From: Mycobacterium sp. ENV421 | Lineage (GTDB): Bacteria > Actinomycetota > Actinomycetes > Mycobacteriales > Mycobacteriaceae | Direction: 5' to 3' | NCBI RefSeq assembly: GCF_002887815.1 | Contig: NZ_PDHO01000004.1 | Location: forward strand, 302,827-366,826 | Length of the DNA stretch: 64,000 nucleotides | Part shown: piece after piece, positions 42,927-55,830 of the stretch | Numbering within the stretch: the first letter of the stretch is position 1 | How the letters are laid out: each line of letters begins with the position of its first letter | The notes under the pieces: model-generated | Database searches by the model: none | What the model saw: the letters and a program-made list of their open reading frames with translations, nothing else | What the model was told of the DNA's origin: nothing | Program-made: the position numbers and the translations under genes

Positions 42927-43876
42927 CGGTTTCCTCCATTGTTCTCGGCGCTCTGCCCGGCGTGCCTGCCGAGGACGTCGACCAGGTAGTCGGGTTCGCC
43001 GCGCGCGATGATCGAGGCCGCCTTCTTGCTCACCACGTCATCAGAGGGCGCGGGTGGCCCCATCATCCAGAAGCTGTCTGTCCGGAGGCCCTCGATGACC
43101 TGAGCGGCGACCGTCTCCAGCGGCGTGAATTCCACGTGTGCGCCGGCTGTTTCGAAGCGGGCGACCACGTTGGCCAGGGTCTGCAACTCGGTGCGGCGTT
43201 CCTGAGTGGCCGCATACTGCTGCGGCCGGTGCCGCCACGATTCCCAGATGCCGGTGTTCAAGAAGCCGCCGGGGAAGAGCACATGTGCGCGCACGCCGGT
43301 CCCGGTCATCTCCAGGTGCGTGTAGAGGCTTTCGGTCAGGCACAGCACGGCGGCCTTGGTCATCGGGTACACCGCGGTGGCCGGGCCGCCCATCGCGCCG
43401 CGGGCGATCGGCGCGAAACCGCCGTTCCCCGAACACGTGTTGACGACGTGGCCCTCGCCCTGGTCGAGCAGGATCGGCACGAACGCCTTGATGCCGTGGA
43501 TGACGCCGAGGACGTTGACGTCGATGCCCCAGCGCCAGTCCGCAAGATCGTGTTCCCACATGTACCCCTCGGACACCGCGCCGGTGCCGGCGTTGTTGCA
43601 CACCACATGCACGGCGCCGAATCGGTCGAGAGCGTGCCTGGCGAGCGATTCGACCGAGGAGTAGTCGGTGACGTCGGTGACCACGCCGATCGCCTCGATG
43701 CCGTCGTCTGTCAGAGCGCGGGTTGCCTCGTCGAGTGGTTCGGCAAGGACGTCGGCCAGCACGACCTTCATGCCTTCTTGGCCGAACCGCCTACCCATGG
43801 CGCGTCCGATCCCGCCGGCGCCCCCGGTTACGACCGCCACTGCGCCCCGTAGGTCCTTCATTGTGGGCATCGTCAC
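42923..43876 (-). CDS. Short-chain dehydrogenase/reductase
   Basis: 317 residues. Classical SDR: TGGAGGIG at 17-24, NNAG, and active-site Tyr/Lys in YPMTK. The C-terminal tail is longer than usual, with a WMMGPPAPSDD segment. First gene of the operon. The GTG at 43876 lies seven bases after a TATACG -10 box on its strand, suggesting a leaderless transcript; ATG codons two and five codons later are alternatives. Confidence 0.88.
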   Translation of the reverse strand: MTMPTMKDLRGAVAVVTGGAGGIGRAMGRRFGQEGMKVVLADVLAEPLDEATRALTDDGIEAIGVVTDVTDYSSVESLARHALDRFGAVHVVCNNAGTGAVSEGYMWEHDLADWRWGIDVNVLGVIHGIKAFVPILLDQGEGHVVNTCSGNGGFAPIARGAMGGPATAVYPMTKAAVLCLTESLYTHLEMTGTGVRAHVLFPGGFLNTGIWESWRHRPQQYAATQERRTELQTLANVVARFETAGAHVEFTPLETVAAQVIEGLRTDSFWMMGPPAPSDDVVSKKAASIIARGEPDYLVDVLGRHAGQSAENNGGNR

Positions 43877-43901
43877 ATGGTCGCGTATATCATCGCAAGC
43901 A

Positions 43902-43916
43902 GTCGCATTATGCGAC
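43902..43916. promoter_or_regulatory. 15-bp palindrome GTCGCAT-T-ATGCGAC, IclR operator
   Basis: Perfect seven-base arms around one base, lying between the divergent SDR operon and the IclR gene. It covers the position of the SDR -35 region and ends ten bases before the IclR start. The outer sequence GCGACCAT recurs inverted at 43877-43884, giving a second half-site. Confidence 0.7.
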
Positions 43917-43925
43917 CATCGGTCG

Positions 43926-44828
43926 ATGCCGCCGCGCCCATCTCCGCAGACCGAGCGGGTCGTGAAACTGTTCGAGCACCTGGCCGGCGAGGGACGCGAC
44001 GGGCTGACGTTGGCCGAGGTGTCGCGCTACTTGAACGTTCACAAGGCGAGCTGCCACTCGATGCTGGCGGAACTTCTGCGGGCCGGCTGGCTGCTGCGCG
44101 ATCCGGTTCGCAAGACGTATCACCTGGGTCCCGCGCTGGTACGCCTCGGCCGGGAGGCGGCAGGCCACTTCCCGGCCCTGGCGCTGGCCCGCTCGGCGAT
44201 GATCGAACTGTCCGCAGCGACCGGTGCGCACTGCGTCGCCTTCTCGGTCGATGACGACCACTCCACCGTCGTCGACCAAGTTCGCAGCCGCCTCGGCGGT
44301 GGCCATCCGATGCCGATCGGCACACAGTTCCCGCACCGCCCGCCGTATGGCGCGTCGACGGTGGCCTGGGCCGGGGTGCACGCTCGGGAGCGGTGGCTGA
44401 CCGCGCTGCCCGACGACGTACGCGAGCGATACCGCGACGCCATCGCCGCCGCCGAACAGCGTGGCTACGCGGTCGGGCTTCATCTGTTGCCCGATCTGCG
44501 CTTGCAGGAACTGGCGCTCATCGTCCGTAGCGCCGAGGTTCGCTCCACGCGGCTCAGCGAGCTGGCCCAGGCGTTGACCGACGAGCTGATCCATCAGGAG
44601 CAGTGGTTTCCGGTCAGCCTGGACAGCGACCGAACCTACGAGGTGAGCCATATCGACTCGCCGGTCTTGGCTGCGGATTCACGTATTGCCCTGATCCTGA
44701 GCCTTGTTCCGAGTCCCGAACCGATGAGCGGCGCCGACGTCACCCGGATGGGCGAACAACTCGCTGCGGCTACCCGGGGGCTCAGTGCCGCGCTGGCCGA
44801 CGAATCCCTCTCCCCACCGGCTCCGTGA
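43926..44828 (+). CDS. IclR-family regulator
   Basis: 300 residues from the ATG at 43926. Winged HTH at about 10-65 (LTLAEVSRYLNVHKASCHSMLAEL), then an effector domain. Divergent from the five-gene catabolic operon, with a palindrome between them; IclR proteins usually sense a pathway intermediate. An in-frame extension upstream crosses the operator and the SDR gene and is rejected. Confidence 0.9.
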   Translation: MPPRPSPQTERVVKLFEHLAGEGRDGLTLAEVSRYLNVHKASCHSMLAELLRAGWLLRDPVRKTYHLGPALVRLGREAAGHFPALALARSAMIELSAATGAHCVAFSVDDDHSTVVDQVRSRLGGGHPMPIGTQFPHRPPYGASTVAWAGVHARERWLTALPDDVRERYRDAIAAAEQRGYAVGLHLLPDLRLQELALIVRSAEVRSTRLSELAQALTDELIHQEQWFPVSLDSDRTYEVSHIDSPVLAADSRIALILSLVPSPEPMSGADVTRMGEQLAAATRGLSAALADESLSPPAP

Positions 44829-44939
44829 ACTGACTTTCGGGCTGCCGGCGCTCTGTCCGGCACGTGTCGACCGTTTCGGAGTTTCAGCTGCCACTGATGT
44901 ATCGTTCCCTGGCGCCCGTCGGTAGCTTCGGCGGGCACG

Positions 44940-45013
<74 letters not shown>

Positions 45014-45073
45014 CCGGTCTCGACAACGCAACGTGGTTGCGCGCGAGAGGGTCTACGTCAGCTGGTCGCTCGG

Positions 45074-45859
45074 CTACACCGTCAACAACCGGTACAACCC
45101 GATCAGCCCGACCACCACGATGACGGCCCGCAGCACGTTCGGCGACAGCCGCCGTCCGTAGTGTGCACCCAGCCAGCCGCCGAACAGCGACCCGATGGCG
45201 ATCAGCCCGGCCGCCTCCCAGCTCACCCGGTCGAACGCAACGATGGTGTAGGCCACGGCCGCGACGATGTTCACCAGCAGCGACAGCATGTTCTTGGCCG
45301 CGTTCATGCGCTGCATGTCCTCGGGCAGCAGCGCGCCCATCACCCCGATCAGCAGGATGCCCTGCGCCGCGGTGAAGTACCCGCCGTAAATGCCCACGGC
45401 GAAGGTGCCGACGACCAGGGCCGTCATCCGTTTGGGCGACACATGCTCGGCCGAGCGGCCTGCGGCCTCGGCGCGGGTCCGGGCATAGGCCTGAATACGC
45501 GGCCCGATCACCACCAGCACCAGGGCGCCGACCAACAGCACCGGAACGATCTGCGTGAACACCTTCTCCGGCAGGTGCAGCAGCAGGAACGCCCCGATCG
45601 CCGCGCCGATCAGCGATGCCGGAATCTGCCAGCGCAGTCGATCCCACTGCCCGCGGAGTTCCTTGCGATACCCCCAGGTACCCGACACCCCGCCGGCCAC
45701 CAGGCCGATCGCGTTCGACATCGTCGCCGTCACCGGCGGGAACCCGAGCGTCACCAACGTCGGGAAGGTGATCAGCGTGCCGGAACCGACCAGCGAATTG
45801 ATGGCGCCGGCCCCCATCCCGGCCAGGACGATCACGATCATGTGGGCAACGGACACCAA
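45074..45859 (-). CDS. TauE/SafE-family membrane exporter
   Basis: 261 residues with about seven or eight helices. Family signature GAGAINSLVGSGTLITFPTLVTLGFPP near the start and its repeat GIYGGYFTAAQGILL in the second half. Members move sulfite, sulfoacetate or other organosulfur anions; the substrate is not determinable. GTG start. Confidence 0.9.
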   Translation of the reverse strand: MVSVAHMIVIVLAGMGAGAINSLVGSGTLITFPTLVTLGFPPVTATMSNAIGLVAGGVSGTWGYRKELRGQWDRLRWQIPASLIGAAIGAFLLLHLPEKVFTQIVPVLLVGALVLVVIGPRIQAYARTRAEAAGRSAEHVSPKRMTALVVGTFAVGIYGGYFTAAQGILLIGVMGALLPEDMQRMNAAKNMLSLLVNIVAAVAYTIVAFDRVSWEAAGLIAIGSLFGGWLGAHYGRRLSPNVLRAVIVVVGLIGLYRLLTV

Positions 45860-45984
45860 CGAACCCTATCCGGCGAACCGGTCAGCACCGACGGGGCCTG
45901 CAGCAGCCACCAAACACGCTCGCCTGCAGCGTGATACGGCACACCGCCCTACTCCGGCGGCGAGCCGCCTAGCCTGTTATTCCC

Positions 45985-46668
45985 ATGAGCGAGATTCCGA
46001 GTACCGACGAGGCGCTGGCCAACCTCTCCATGCCGCTGATCGATGCGATGATGACCCAGCGCGCGATCCGGCGGGTCAAACCCGATCCGGTGGACGACGC
46101 CATCGTGGTGAAGTGCATCGAACTCGCACTGCGCGCTCCCACCGGGTCCAACGGCCAGAACTGGGAGTTCATCGTCGTCAAAGACCAACGTGTCAAGGAT
46201 CAACTCGGCAAGCGCTACCGCCAGCCCTGGTCGATCTACGGAGCCCTCGGCAGGCGGCAAGCCGCCAACGACGAGTCGATGCTGAAGATCCTCAAGGCAG
46301 TGGAATGGCAAGTCGAGCACTTCAGCGAGATACCGGTCCTGGTGGTTCCCTGCCTGCGCGGCGGCACCCGCGTGCCCTACGTCCCGACGCCGTTCGTGGG
46401 CGAAACGTCGTACTTCGGCTCGATCTATCCCAGCGTGCAGAACCTGCTGCTGGCCGCCAGGGCGATGGGACTGGGTGCATCCCTGATCACCATGCCGCTG
46501 TGGAACGTCACCTCGGCGCGCAGGATCCTGGGCCTACCGCTGTCGGTGACCCCGATCTGCGTGGTCCCGCTCGGCTGGCCGCGCGGACGCTACGGCCCGA
46601 CCACCCGCAGGCCGGTTGAGGACGTCGTCCACTTCGACACGTACGGAAACCGGGGGCTCACGACCTAG
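45985..46668 (+). CDS. Nitroreductase-family FMN oxidoreductase
   Basis: 227 residues. RAIRRVKPDPVDD and LRAPTGSNGQNWEF form the FMN-binding start of the family; SVQNLLLAARAMGLGASLITMPLW is the conserved central helix. Typical members reduce nitro-compounds or quinones with NAD(P)H. Converges on the small secreted protein with a four-base overlap of stops. Confidence 0.9.
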   Translation: MSEIPSTDEALANLSMPLIDAMMTQRAIRRVKPDPVDDAIVVKCIELALRAPTGSNGQNWEFIVVKDQRVKDQLGKRYRQPWSIYGALGRRQAANDESMLKILKAVEWQVEHFSEIPVLVVPCLRGGTRVPYVPTPFVGETSYFGSIYPSVQNLLLAARAMGLGASLITMPLWNVTSARRILGLPLSVTPICVVPLGWPRGRYGPTTRRPVEDVVHFDTYGNRGLTT

Positions 46669-46967
46669 CGGTGGCCGCCGCTTCCGGGTGCGCCACCGGC
46701 CGGACCTCCACCATGGTCGCCGCCGTTCCAGCCGGGCTCGGCGACCTCGGCTTCGGTCAGCATGTCGCTGGTGTCGGGGATCATCGACGGCGCGCAGTCC
46801 ATCGAGAAGCTGTCCTCGGTGTCGGATTCCGAGCACGCCAGCACTCGGGGCACGGCACCGTCGAACGCACCTGAGAACACGGCGACGGCAGGCGCCGCAG
46901 CGATCATCAAACCGGCAATGCCATAGACCAGTCGGCGCGTCGGCGCCAATGAGGTAGCAAACTCCAT
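46665..46967 (-). CDS. Small membrane-anchored or secreted hypothetical protein
   Basis: 100 residues from the ATG at 46967. One hydrophobic segment (about 16-32), then an acidic part with two Cys (LACSESD, MDCAPS) and a glycine-rich end. Looks exported. 50 bases downstream of der on the same strand, so it may be read through from it. Confidence 0.6.
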   Translation of the reverse strand: MEFATSLAPTRRLVYGIAGLMIAAAPAVAVFSGAFDGAVPRVLACSESDTEDSFSMDCAPSMIPDTSDMLTEAEVAEPGWNGGDHGGGPAGGAPGSGGHR

Positions 46968-47017
46968 GCCCGGCAATCTATGCCCAGCAGCGGCCAAATA
47001 CCGTCAAACCCGCCGAA

Positions 47018-48421
47018 TCAACGCGGCTTGAGCTTGCGCTTCTCCCGCACCCGCACGTTTATCCGGATCGGGGTGCCCTCGAAACCGAAGGTCTCGCGCA
47101 GCCGCCGCTCCAGGAACCGCCGATAGCCGGCCTCCAAGAAACCACTGGTGAACAGCACAAATGTGGGCGGGCGGGCGGTGGCCTGGGTGGCGAACAGGAT
47201 CCGCGGTTGCTTGCCGCCGCGCACCGGCGGCGGGGTGGCCGCGACCACTTCCTTGATCCACGTGTTGAGCTGCCCGGTCGAGATGCGGGAATCCCACGAC
47301 GCCAGCGAGGTCTCCATCGCCGGCACCAGCTTCTGCACCGCGCGCCCGCTCTTGGCGGAGATGTTCACCCGCGGCGCCCACTGCAGCTGAGCGAGTTCGC
47401 GGTCGATCTCGCGGTCCAGCAGATAACGCCGGTCCTCGTCGACGAGGTCCCATTTGTTGAACGCCAGCACCAGCGCCCGCCCCGCTTCGATCACCATCGT
47501 CAGGACACGCTGGTCCTGTTCGGTGAGTGGTTGCGACGCATCGATCAGGACGACGACCACCTCGGCGGCATCGATCGCGCTGTGCGTGCGGACCGACGCG
47601 TAGAACTCGTGGCCGCTGGCCTGCCCGACCCGGCGGCGCAAGCCGGCGGTGTCGACGAAACGCCATGTCTTGCCGCCTAGTTCGATCAGCGAGTCCACCG
47701 GGTCCACCGTGGTTCCCGCGACGTCGTGCACCACCGAACGCTCAGCGCCCGCCAACCGGTTCAGCAGCGAGCTCTTGCCGACATTGGGCTTGCCCACCAG
47801 CGCCACCCGTCGCGGTCCGCCGGTGGCCTGAGCCACCTCGGATTGGGCAGGCAGATCCGCGACCACCTCGTCCAGCAGATCGGCCACCCCGCGGCCGTGC
47901 ATGGCACTGATCGGGTGCGGCTCCCCCAGCCCGAGCGACCACAGCGCGGCTGCGTCGGCCTCGCCCTTCTCGTTGTCAACCTTGTTGGCCGCCAAAAACA
48001 CTGGTTTGCCTGATCGGCGCAGAATTCGAGCTGCCGCCTCGTCGCCACTGGTAGCACCGACCGTCGCGTCGACGACCAGGATCACCGCATCGGCAGTCTG
48101 CATCGCCACCGAGGCCTGCTCGGCGACCAACTGCTGCAAACCTTTGGCGTCCGGCTCCCACCCGCCGGTGTCCTGCACGACGAAACGCCGCCCGGTCCAG
48201 GACGCGTCGTAGGACACCCGGTCGCGGGTCACCCCGGGCAGGTCCTGCACGACGGCCTCACGCCGGCCGAGAATGCGGTTGACCAAGGTGGACTTGCCGA
48301 CGTTGGGCCGGCCGACCACTGCCACCACCGGTGGCGGCGCCAGCGCCTCCTCGTCGTCGTCGAATCCCTCCTCGGAAAGCTCCCAATCGCTTTCGTCAGA
48401 CCACGTGCCGTCTTCGCTCAT
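47018..48421 (-). CDS. der: Ribosome-assembly GTPase Der (EngA)
   Basis: 467 residues. Two GTPase domains in tandem, with P-loops GRPNVGKS at 37-44 and GKPNVGKS at 210-217, followed by a KH-like domain. It acts in 50S subunit maturation and is essential in most bacteria. The N-terminus has an acidic extension of about 30 residues. ATG start overlaps the cmk stop by four bases. Rv1713 orthologue by order. Confidence 0.97.
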   Translation of the reverse strand: MSEDGTWSDESDWELSEEGFDDDEEALAPPPVVAVVGRPNVGKSTLVNRILGRREAVVQDLPGVTRDRVSYDASWTGRRFVVQDTGGWEPDAKGLQQLVAEQASVAMQTADAVILVVDATVGATSGDEAAARILRRSGKPVFLAANKVDNEKGEADAAALWSLGLGEPHPISAMHGRGVADLLDEVVADLPAQSEVAQATGGPRRVALVGKPNVGKSSLLNRLAGAERSVVHDVAGTTVDPVDSLIELGGKTWRFVDTAGLRRRVGQASGHEFYASVRTHSAIDAAEVVVVLIDASQPLTEQDQRVLTMVIEAGRALVLAFNKWDLVDEDRRYLLDREIDRELAQLQWAPRVNISAKSGRAVQKLVPAMETSLASWDSRISTGQLNTWIKEVVAATPPPVRGGKQPRILFATQATARPPTFVLFTSGFLEAGYRRFLERRLRETFGFEGTPIRINVRVREKRKLKPR

Positions 48422-49098
48422 CGCATTGCACCACTTCGCTTTTCGACCAGATCAAGCAGATTGGCCACCACCTGGTCCTGGGTCATGTCACTGGTGTCGA
48501 CGATGATCGCGTCCTCCGCCGGTCGCAACGGCGACACCGTGCGGGTGGAATCCAGGTGGTCGCGGCGGATCACGTCTGCCAGCACCGTGTCGTAGTCATC
48601 GGGCAGCCCGGTCGCGACGTTCTGATCGTTGCGGCGGCGCGCCCGCGTCTCGGCCGACGCGGTCAGAAAGATCTTCACGTCGGCATCCGGCAGCACGACC
48701 GTGCCGATGTCACGGCCTTCGACCACGATCCTGTCGGCCCCTGCCGCCAATTCACGTTGCAACGCCACCATCCGGGTGCGTACCTCAGGGACCGCAGAGA
48801 CCGCCGAGACCGCCCGGGTGACCTCATCGCCCCGAATCTCGGCCGAAACATCTTCAGCGCCAAGGTAAGCCCGGTCGATGTCTGGGTCAGAACCCACCGA
48901 CAGCGCCACATCGGAGGCTGCCGCGACGGCGCCGGCGTCGGTCAAGTCGATGTGGGCACGCAGCATCGCCAGCGTCACGAGTCGGTACATCGCACCGGTG
49001 TCCAAGTAGTGGGCGCCCAATGCACGCGCCAAACCCCGTGACACCGACGACTTTCCGGTCCCGGCTGGCCCATCGACCGCTACAACGCATCGACTCAC
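48418..49098 (-). CDS. cmk: Cytidylate kinase
   Basis: 226 residues. P-loop GPAGTGKS at 10-17 and the CMP-site residues DTGAMYR; phosphorylates CMP and dCMP with ATP. GTG start overlapping the stop of the pseudouridine synthase gene (GTGA). Confidence 0.97.
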   Translation of the reverse strand: MSRCVVAVDGPAGTGKSSVSRGLARALGAHYLDTGAMYRLVTLAMLRAHIDLTDAGAVAAASDVALSVGSDPDIDRAYLGAEDVSAEIRGDEVTRAVSAVSAVPEVRTRMVALQRELAAGADRIVVEGRDIGTVVLPDADVKIFLTASAETRARRRNDQNVATGLPDDYDTVLADVIRRDHLDSTRTVSPLRPAEDAIIVDTSDMTQDQVVANLLDLVEKRSGAMR

Positions 49099-49838
49099 AG
49101 ACCAACCGCCTTGTACAGATCGCCGACTTCCTTGCGCGTCAACGCACGGATGCTGCCGGGCCGCTGTTCACCCAGCGTCACCTCACCGATGCTCACCCGG
49201 ACCAGCGCCTCAACCGGATAACCCGCCGCCGCCAACAGCCGGCGCACGATCCGCTTACGCCCCTCGTGCAGCGTCACCCGCAGCAGTGTCTTTCCCGGCA
49301 CCGCATCGACCACCGCGAAGTCGTCGACCTTGACCGGTCCGTCGTCCAGCTCGATGCCGGCGCGCAGCGTCTTACCCAGACCCCGTGGAACCGAACCGGT
49401 TACCGTTGCCAAATAGGTCTTGGGCACCTCGAAGGACGGGTGCATCAACCGATGCGCAAGCTCCCCGTCGTTGGTCAGCAGCAGCAGACCTTCGGTGTCG
49501 GCGTCCAGGCGTCCGACGTGAAAGAGGTTCTTGTTGCCGCGGACTCGGTGCTCCACCAGATCACCGACGCACGGCCGGCCCCGCTCGTCCGACATCGTCG
49601 AATGCATTCCGACGGGCTTGTTGATCGCCAGGTACATCATCGAGTCGTCGACGACGATCCGTGACCCGTCGACTCTGATGTCGGCGTTGGCCGGATCGAC
49701 CCGGGTGCCCAATTCGGTGACGATCCGTCCGTCGACCTCTACCCGCCCGTCGACGATCATCCGCTCGGCCACCCGTCGCGAGGCGACTCCCGCCTGCGAC
49801 AGGACCTTCTGCAGCCGCACTCCTTCTGGTTCAGGCAT
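49095..49838 (-). CDS. RNA pseudouridine synthase (RsuA/RluB family)
   Basis: 247 residues from the ATG at 49838. S4 RNA-binding domain (about 7-65), then the catalytic domain with [18 protein letters not shown], which contains the nucleophile Asp. Modifies rRNA, most likely 23S by family. Overlaps the end of scpB by eight bases. Rv1711 orthologue. Confidence 0.95.
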   Translation of the reverse strand: MPEPEGVRLQKVLSQAGVASRRVAERMIVDGRVEVDGRIVTELGTRVDPANADIRVDGSRIVVDDSMMYLAINKPVGMHSTMSDERGRPCVGDLVEHRVRGNKNLFHVGRLDADTEGLLLLTNDGELAHRLMHPSFEVPKTYLATVTGSVPRGLGKTLRAGIELDDGPVKVDDFAVVDAVPGKTLLRVTLHEGRKRIVRRLLAAAGYPVEALVRVSIGEVTLGEQRPGSIRALTRKEVGDLYKAVGL

Positions 49839-50550
49839 CGGTGTCCACATCGATCGAGACGTTCGGATCGGCTGCCGAGACGCCGGCCAGCTTGGCGAAA
49901 CGTGGTTCGGCATCCAGGTTTTCGCTCAGGTCGTCGATCACGTCGACGTCAGGAAGCAGCGGCGCGATGTCGGGAAGATCGGTCAGCGACGACAGCCCGA
50001 GCCGCTCGAGAAACAGCTCGGTGGTCGCGAACGTCGTTGCGCCGGTGTCCTCGTCGGTGCCCGCCTCGGTGATCAGCCCGCGCGCCACCAACGTGCGGAT
50101 CACCGCATCGACGTTGACGCCGCGGACCGCGCTGACCCGAGCCCGGGTCACCGGCTGCCGGTAGGCGACCACCGCCAGCGTCTCCAGCGCCGCGCGGGTG
50201 AGCTTCGACCGCGATCCGTCCAGCAGCAGCCGCTCCACGTACGGCGCGAACCGCGCCCGGGTGTACATGCGCCAGCCACCGCCCGCCTCGCGCAGGTCGA
50301 TACCGCTGTCGCGGTCCGCCAGCGCTGCTGCCAACCGCCCCAGGGTGGCGGTGATCCGCTCTAGCGGTTGCTCGGTCACCGACGCGAGCGTTTCGGCGTT
50401 GACCGGGGTGTCGACGACCAGCAACAACGCCTCCAGCACCCGGACCAGCTCGTCGTCGTCCATCTCGGGGAGAGCGACGTCAGTAGCCAAATCGGCTTCC
50501 GAGTCGGACGCGAGGTCCACGTCGGGTATGTCGGCTGCGTCGTCGGTCAT
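49831..50550 (-). CDS. scpB: Segregation and condensation protein B
   Basis: 239 residues from the ATG at 50550, which overlaps the scpA stop. Tandem winged-helix domains with RVLEALLLVVDTPV and ALETLAVVAYRQPVTRARV. Works with ScpA as the kleisin complex of SMC. Both N- and C-termini are acidic. Confidence 0.95.
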   Translation of the reverse strand: MTDDAADIPDVDLASDSEADLATDVALPEMDDDELVRVLEALLLVVDTPVNAETLASVTEQPLERITATLGRLAAALADRDSGIDLREAGGGWRMYTRARFAPYVERLLLDGSRSKLTRAALETLAVVAYRQPVTRARVSAVRGVNVDAVIRTLVARGLITEAGTDEDTGATTFATTELFLERLGLSSLTDLPDIAPLLPDVDVIDDLSENLDAEPRFAKLAGVSAADPNVSIDVDTDA

Positions 50551-51368
50551 GATTGGTTCTGCTCTTCTTCCCACTCGGCTCGGACCAGCTCTTCGTTCAC
50601 AACCCGGTCGCCGGTCCATGAAACCTGGAGCACACCAAGTGGTTCTGGCTGCTCGAATGCTACCGTCCTGGCCCGATACAGTTCGAGCAGCGCCAAGAAC
50701 CGTCCGACGATCTGGATCGGCGCCTCGCAGTCGGCCACCAGTTCCTTGAACGACGCCCACTGCCCCGCCCCGCGTGACGACAGGAACTCCAACAGCAGCT
50801 CGGCCTGCTCCGGCACCGACACCTGCGAGGCATGCAAGTGCTCGGTCCCGACGGTGGGAACCGGTCGCGGGGTGAACGCCGCAGCGGCGATGTCGGCGAA
50901 GGCGGCGGCATCAACACCCAGCATGACCTCGGGAAGAAGGTCGGCGAAGCGATCCTCGACCGTCACCGCCCGGGGGTAGCTCCGCAGCGCTGCGGCCTCC
51001 AGTTCGGCGAACATCTCGGCGACGTGCTTGAACGCGCGGTACTGCAGCAGCCGGGCGAACAACAGGTCGCGCACCTCGAGCAGCGCCAGATCCTCCTCGT
51101 CGTGCACATCGCCGGCGGGCAGCAGCCGCGCGGCCTTGAGGTCCAGCAGTGTGGCAGCAATCACCAAAAAGGTGGTGGTCTCGTCGAGCTCGAGCTTCGG
51201 CCCGATCTCCCTGGTGTACGCAATGAATTCGTCGGTGACCTGATGCAGCGCGACCTCGGTCACATCGAGGCGGTGGGCAAAGATCAACTGCAACAGCAGA
51301 TCGAACGGGCCCTCGAAGTTCGTCAGCCTGACACGGAAGCCCTTTTCGGGCGCCGGCGATTCGGTCAC
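50547..51368 (-). CDS. scpA: Segregation and condensation protein A (kleisin)
   Basis: 273 residues, GTG start overlapping the parA stop (GTGA). N-terminal FEGPFDLLLQLIFAHRLDVTEV binds the SMC neck, with a helical middle and a C-terminal winged helix. Forms the SMC-ScpAB condensin for chromosome compaction. Confidence 0.95.
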   Translation of the reverse strand: MTESPAPEKGFRVRLTNFEGPFDLLLQLIFAHRLDVTEVALHQVTDEFIAYTREIGPKLELDETTTFLVIAATLLDLKAARLLPAGDVHDEEDLALLEVRDLLFARLLQYRAFKHVAEMFAELEAAALRSYPRAVTVEDRFADLLPEVMLGVDAAAFADIAAAAFTPRPVPTVGTEHLHASQVSVPEQAELLLEFLSSRGAGQWASFKELVADCEAPIQIVGRFLALLELYRARTVAFEQPEPLGVLQVSWTGDRVVNEELVRAEWEEEQNQS

Positions 51369-52228
51369 TTGCCGAAGCGGTCGATGACCTCACGGGCCAG
51401 CGATCGATATGCCTGTGCACCAACGGATTTCGGTGCCCAGGTGGTGATGGGCTCGCCGGCGACACTGGTCTCGGGGAAGCGCACGGTGCGGCTGATGACG
51501 GTGTCGAACACCAGATCGCCGAAGCGCTCCAGCACCCGCGCCATCACCTCACGGGCATTGACGGTGCGGTTGTCGAACCGGGTGATCAGGATGCCGCTGA
51601 TCGTCAGCCGCGGATTGAGCCGCTCACGCACCTTGTCGACGGTGTCGGTGAGCAGGGCCAGCCCGCGCAGCGAGAAGTATTCACATTCGGTCGGGATGAC
51701 CACCGCGTCGGAGCAGGCCAGCGCATTGACGGTGAGCAGGCCCAGCGACGGCTGGCAGTCGATCAGGACGTAGTCGTAGCGATCGAGGACGGGGTGCAGC
51801 GCGCGCGCCAGGGTCTGCTCGCGTCCGACCTCGTTGACCAGCTGGATCTCGGCGGCCGACAGGTCGATGTTGCTGGGCACCAGGTCCAGGTTCTTCACCC
51901 GCGTGTTGATCAGCACCTCGTCGATGCTCACCCGCGGTTCGATCATCAGGTTGTGCACGGTGTGGGTCAGCTCGTAGTGCGGCACGCCCAGACCCGCCGA
52001 CAGCGCGCCCTGCGGATCCAGATCGACCAGCAGCACCCGCCGGCCGTACTCGGCCAGCGCCGCCCCCAGGTTGATCGTCGAGGTGGTCTTGCCGACCCCG
52101 CCCTTCTGGTTGCACATCGAAATGACCGTGGCCGGCCCGTGCGAGGTCAGCGGCTGTGGTTCGGGAATGTGGCGGGGCGGGCGGCCGGTGAGACCGATCG
52201 GTGTGGCTTCGTCTGCCTCGTCGGTCAC
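51365..52228 (-). CDS. ParA-family ATPase (second Soj-like protein)
   Basis: 287 residues. Deviant Walker A in CNQKGGVGKTTSTINLG, Walker A' VLLVDLDPQGALS and YVLIDCQPSLG. Orthologue of Rv1708, which lies beside scpAB and is distinct from the origin-linked ParA. GTG start; an upstream extension is not supported. Confidence 0.93.
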   Translation of the reverse strand: MTDEADEATPIGLTGRPPRHIPEPQPLTSHGPATVISMCNQKGGVGKTTSTINLGAALAEYGRRVLLVDLDPQGALSAGLGVPHYELTHTVHNLMIEPRVSIDEVLINTRVKNLDLVPSNIDLSAAEIQLVNEVGREQTLARALHPVLDRYDYVLIDCQPSLGLLTVNALACSDAVVIPTECEYFSLRGLALLTDTVDKVRERLNPRLTISGILITRFDNRTVNAREVMARVLERFGDLVFDTVISRTVRFPETSVAGEPITTWAPKSVGAQAYRSLAREVIDRFGK

Positions 52229-52322
52229 GCCGTGCCCCCCGTCAGCAGGCTTTTCGGCGGCGTGGCGAACATCCGCGAAAGTCTAACGGTGTGTCGCCGC
52301 CACACGAGGCAGACCCGCGACA

Positions 52323-53299
52323 TCATGCCCGCGGATGTGCGCCGGCCCAGACCTCGCGCAGGGCATGCACGGTGACCAGCGTGTAGATCTGCGTCGTGGT
52401 GACCGAGGCGTGGCCGAGGAGTTCCTGGACGACGCGGACGTCGGCACCGCCGTCGAGAAGATGGGTGGCGAAGGAGTGCCGCAGCGTGTGCGGTGACACC
52501 GCCGAGGAGATGCCTGCCCGTTCGGCGGCGTCCTGCAGCACCTGCCAGGCGCTCTGCCGCGACAGCTGCCCGCCGCGGGCGTTGAGGAAGATCTTCGGCG
52601 TGCCGCGGCCCCGGCGCGCCAGATCCGGACGGCCACGCACCAGGTAGGCGTCCAGCGCCGCGATCGCCGGGCGGCCGACAGGCACCAGGCGCTGCTTGCC
52701 GCCCTTGCCGCGCAGCAGCACCGACCGGGCCTCGGTGTCGATGTCGTCGACGTCGAGGCCGACAGCCTCGGAGATCCGCGCGCCGGTGGAATACAACAGC
52801 TCGAGCAGGGCGCGATTGCGCAACGTCAGCGGTCCGTCCGACGGGCTGTCCCCGCCGGCGCCCTCGAGGAGGGCCAAGACCTCGTCGAGGGTGAGGCTCT
52901 TGGGGAGTCGACGGCTCGGGGTCGGCGGCTTGACCGCGCGGGCGACGTCGATGCCGATGATCCCCTCGGCGGCGGCGAACCGGTGAAAGCCGCGCACCGC
53001 AATCAGTGCGCGCGCGGCCGATACCGCCGACAGCGGCGTCGCGCCGGTGTCCGGATCGCCGCGGCGCAGCGCCACCAGGAACTCGCTGACGTCGTTCTCG
53101 CTGACGTTGGTCAGGTCATCGATGCCGCGCGACGACAAATGCTCGACGTAGCGGCGCAGGTCGCGCCGGTAGGAGCTGATGGTGTTGGCCGCCACCCCGC
53201 GCTCGATGGTCAAGTGGTCGAGATAGCCCTGCAGCTGATCGTCCAAGGGGGTTCGGAGGGCAGGAGCGGAGCGACCCGGGAGATCGGCCGAGAACGTCG

Positions 53300-53303
<4 letters not shown>
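52323..53303 (-). CDS. xerD: Site-specific tyrosine recombinase XerD
   Basis: 326 residues. N-terminal SAM-like core-binding domain (about 22-115) and a catalytic domain with Arg176, His272, Arg275, His298 and Tyr307. Resolves chromosome dimers at dif with XerC. Its core position (Rv1701) and housekeeping neighbours argue against a phage origin. Start overlaps the Nudix stop by four bases. Confidence 0.95.
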
Positions 53304-55742
<2,439 letters not shown>

Positions 55743-55830
55743 CTACCCACGGAATCTCACCCTAACACCGACCCCGACAAGCTTGCGCTAACACGCCAGT
55801 GGCCTTCGTTACCTCTGCGTTGCCCCGCGT

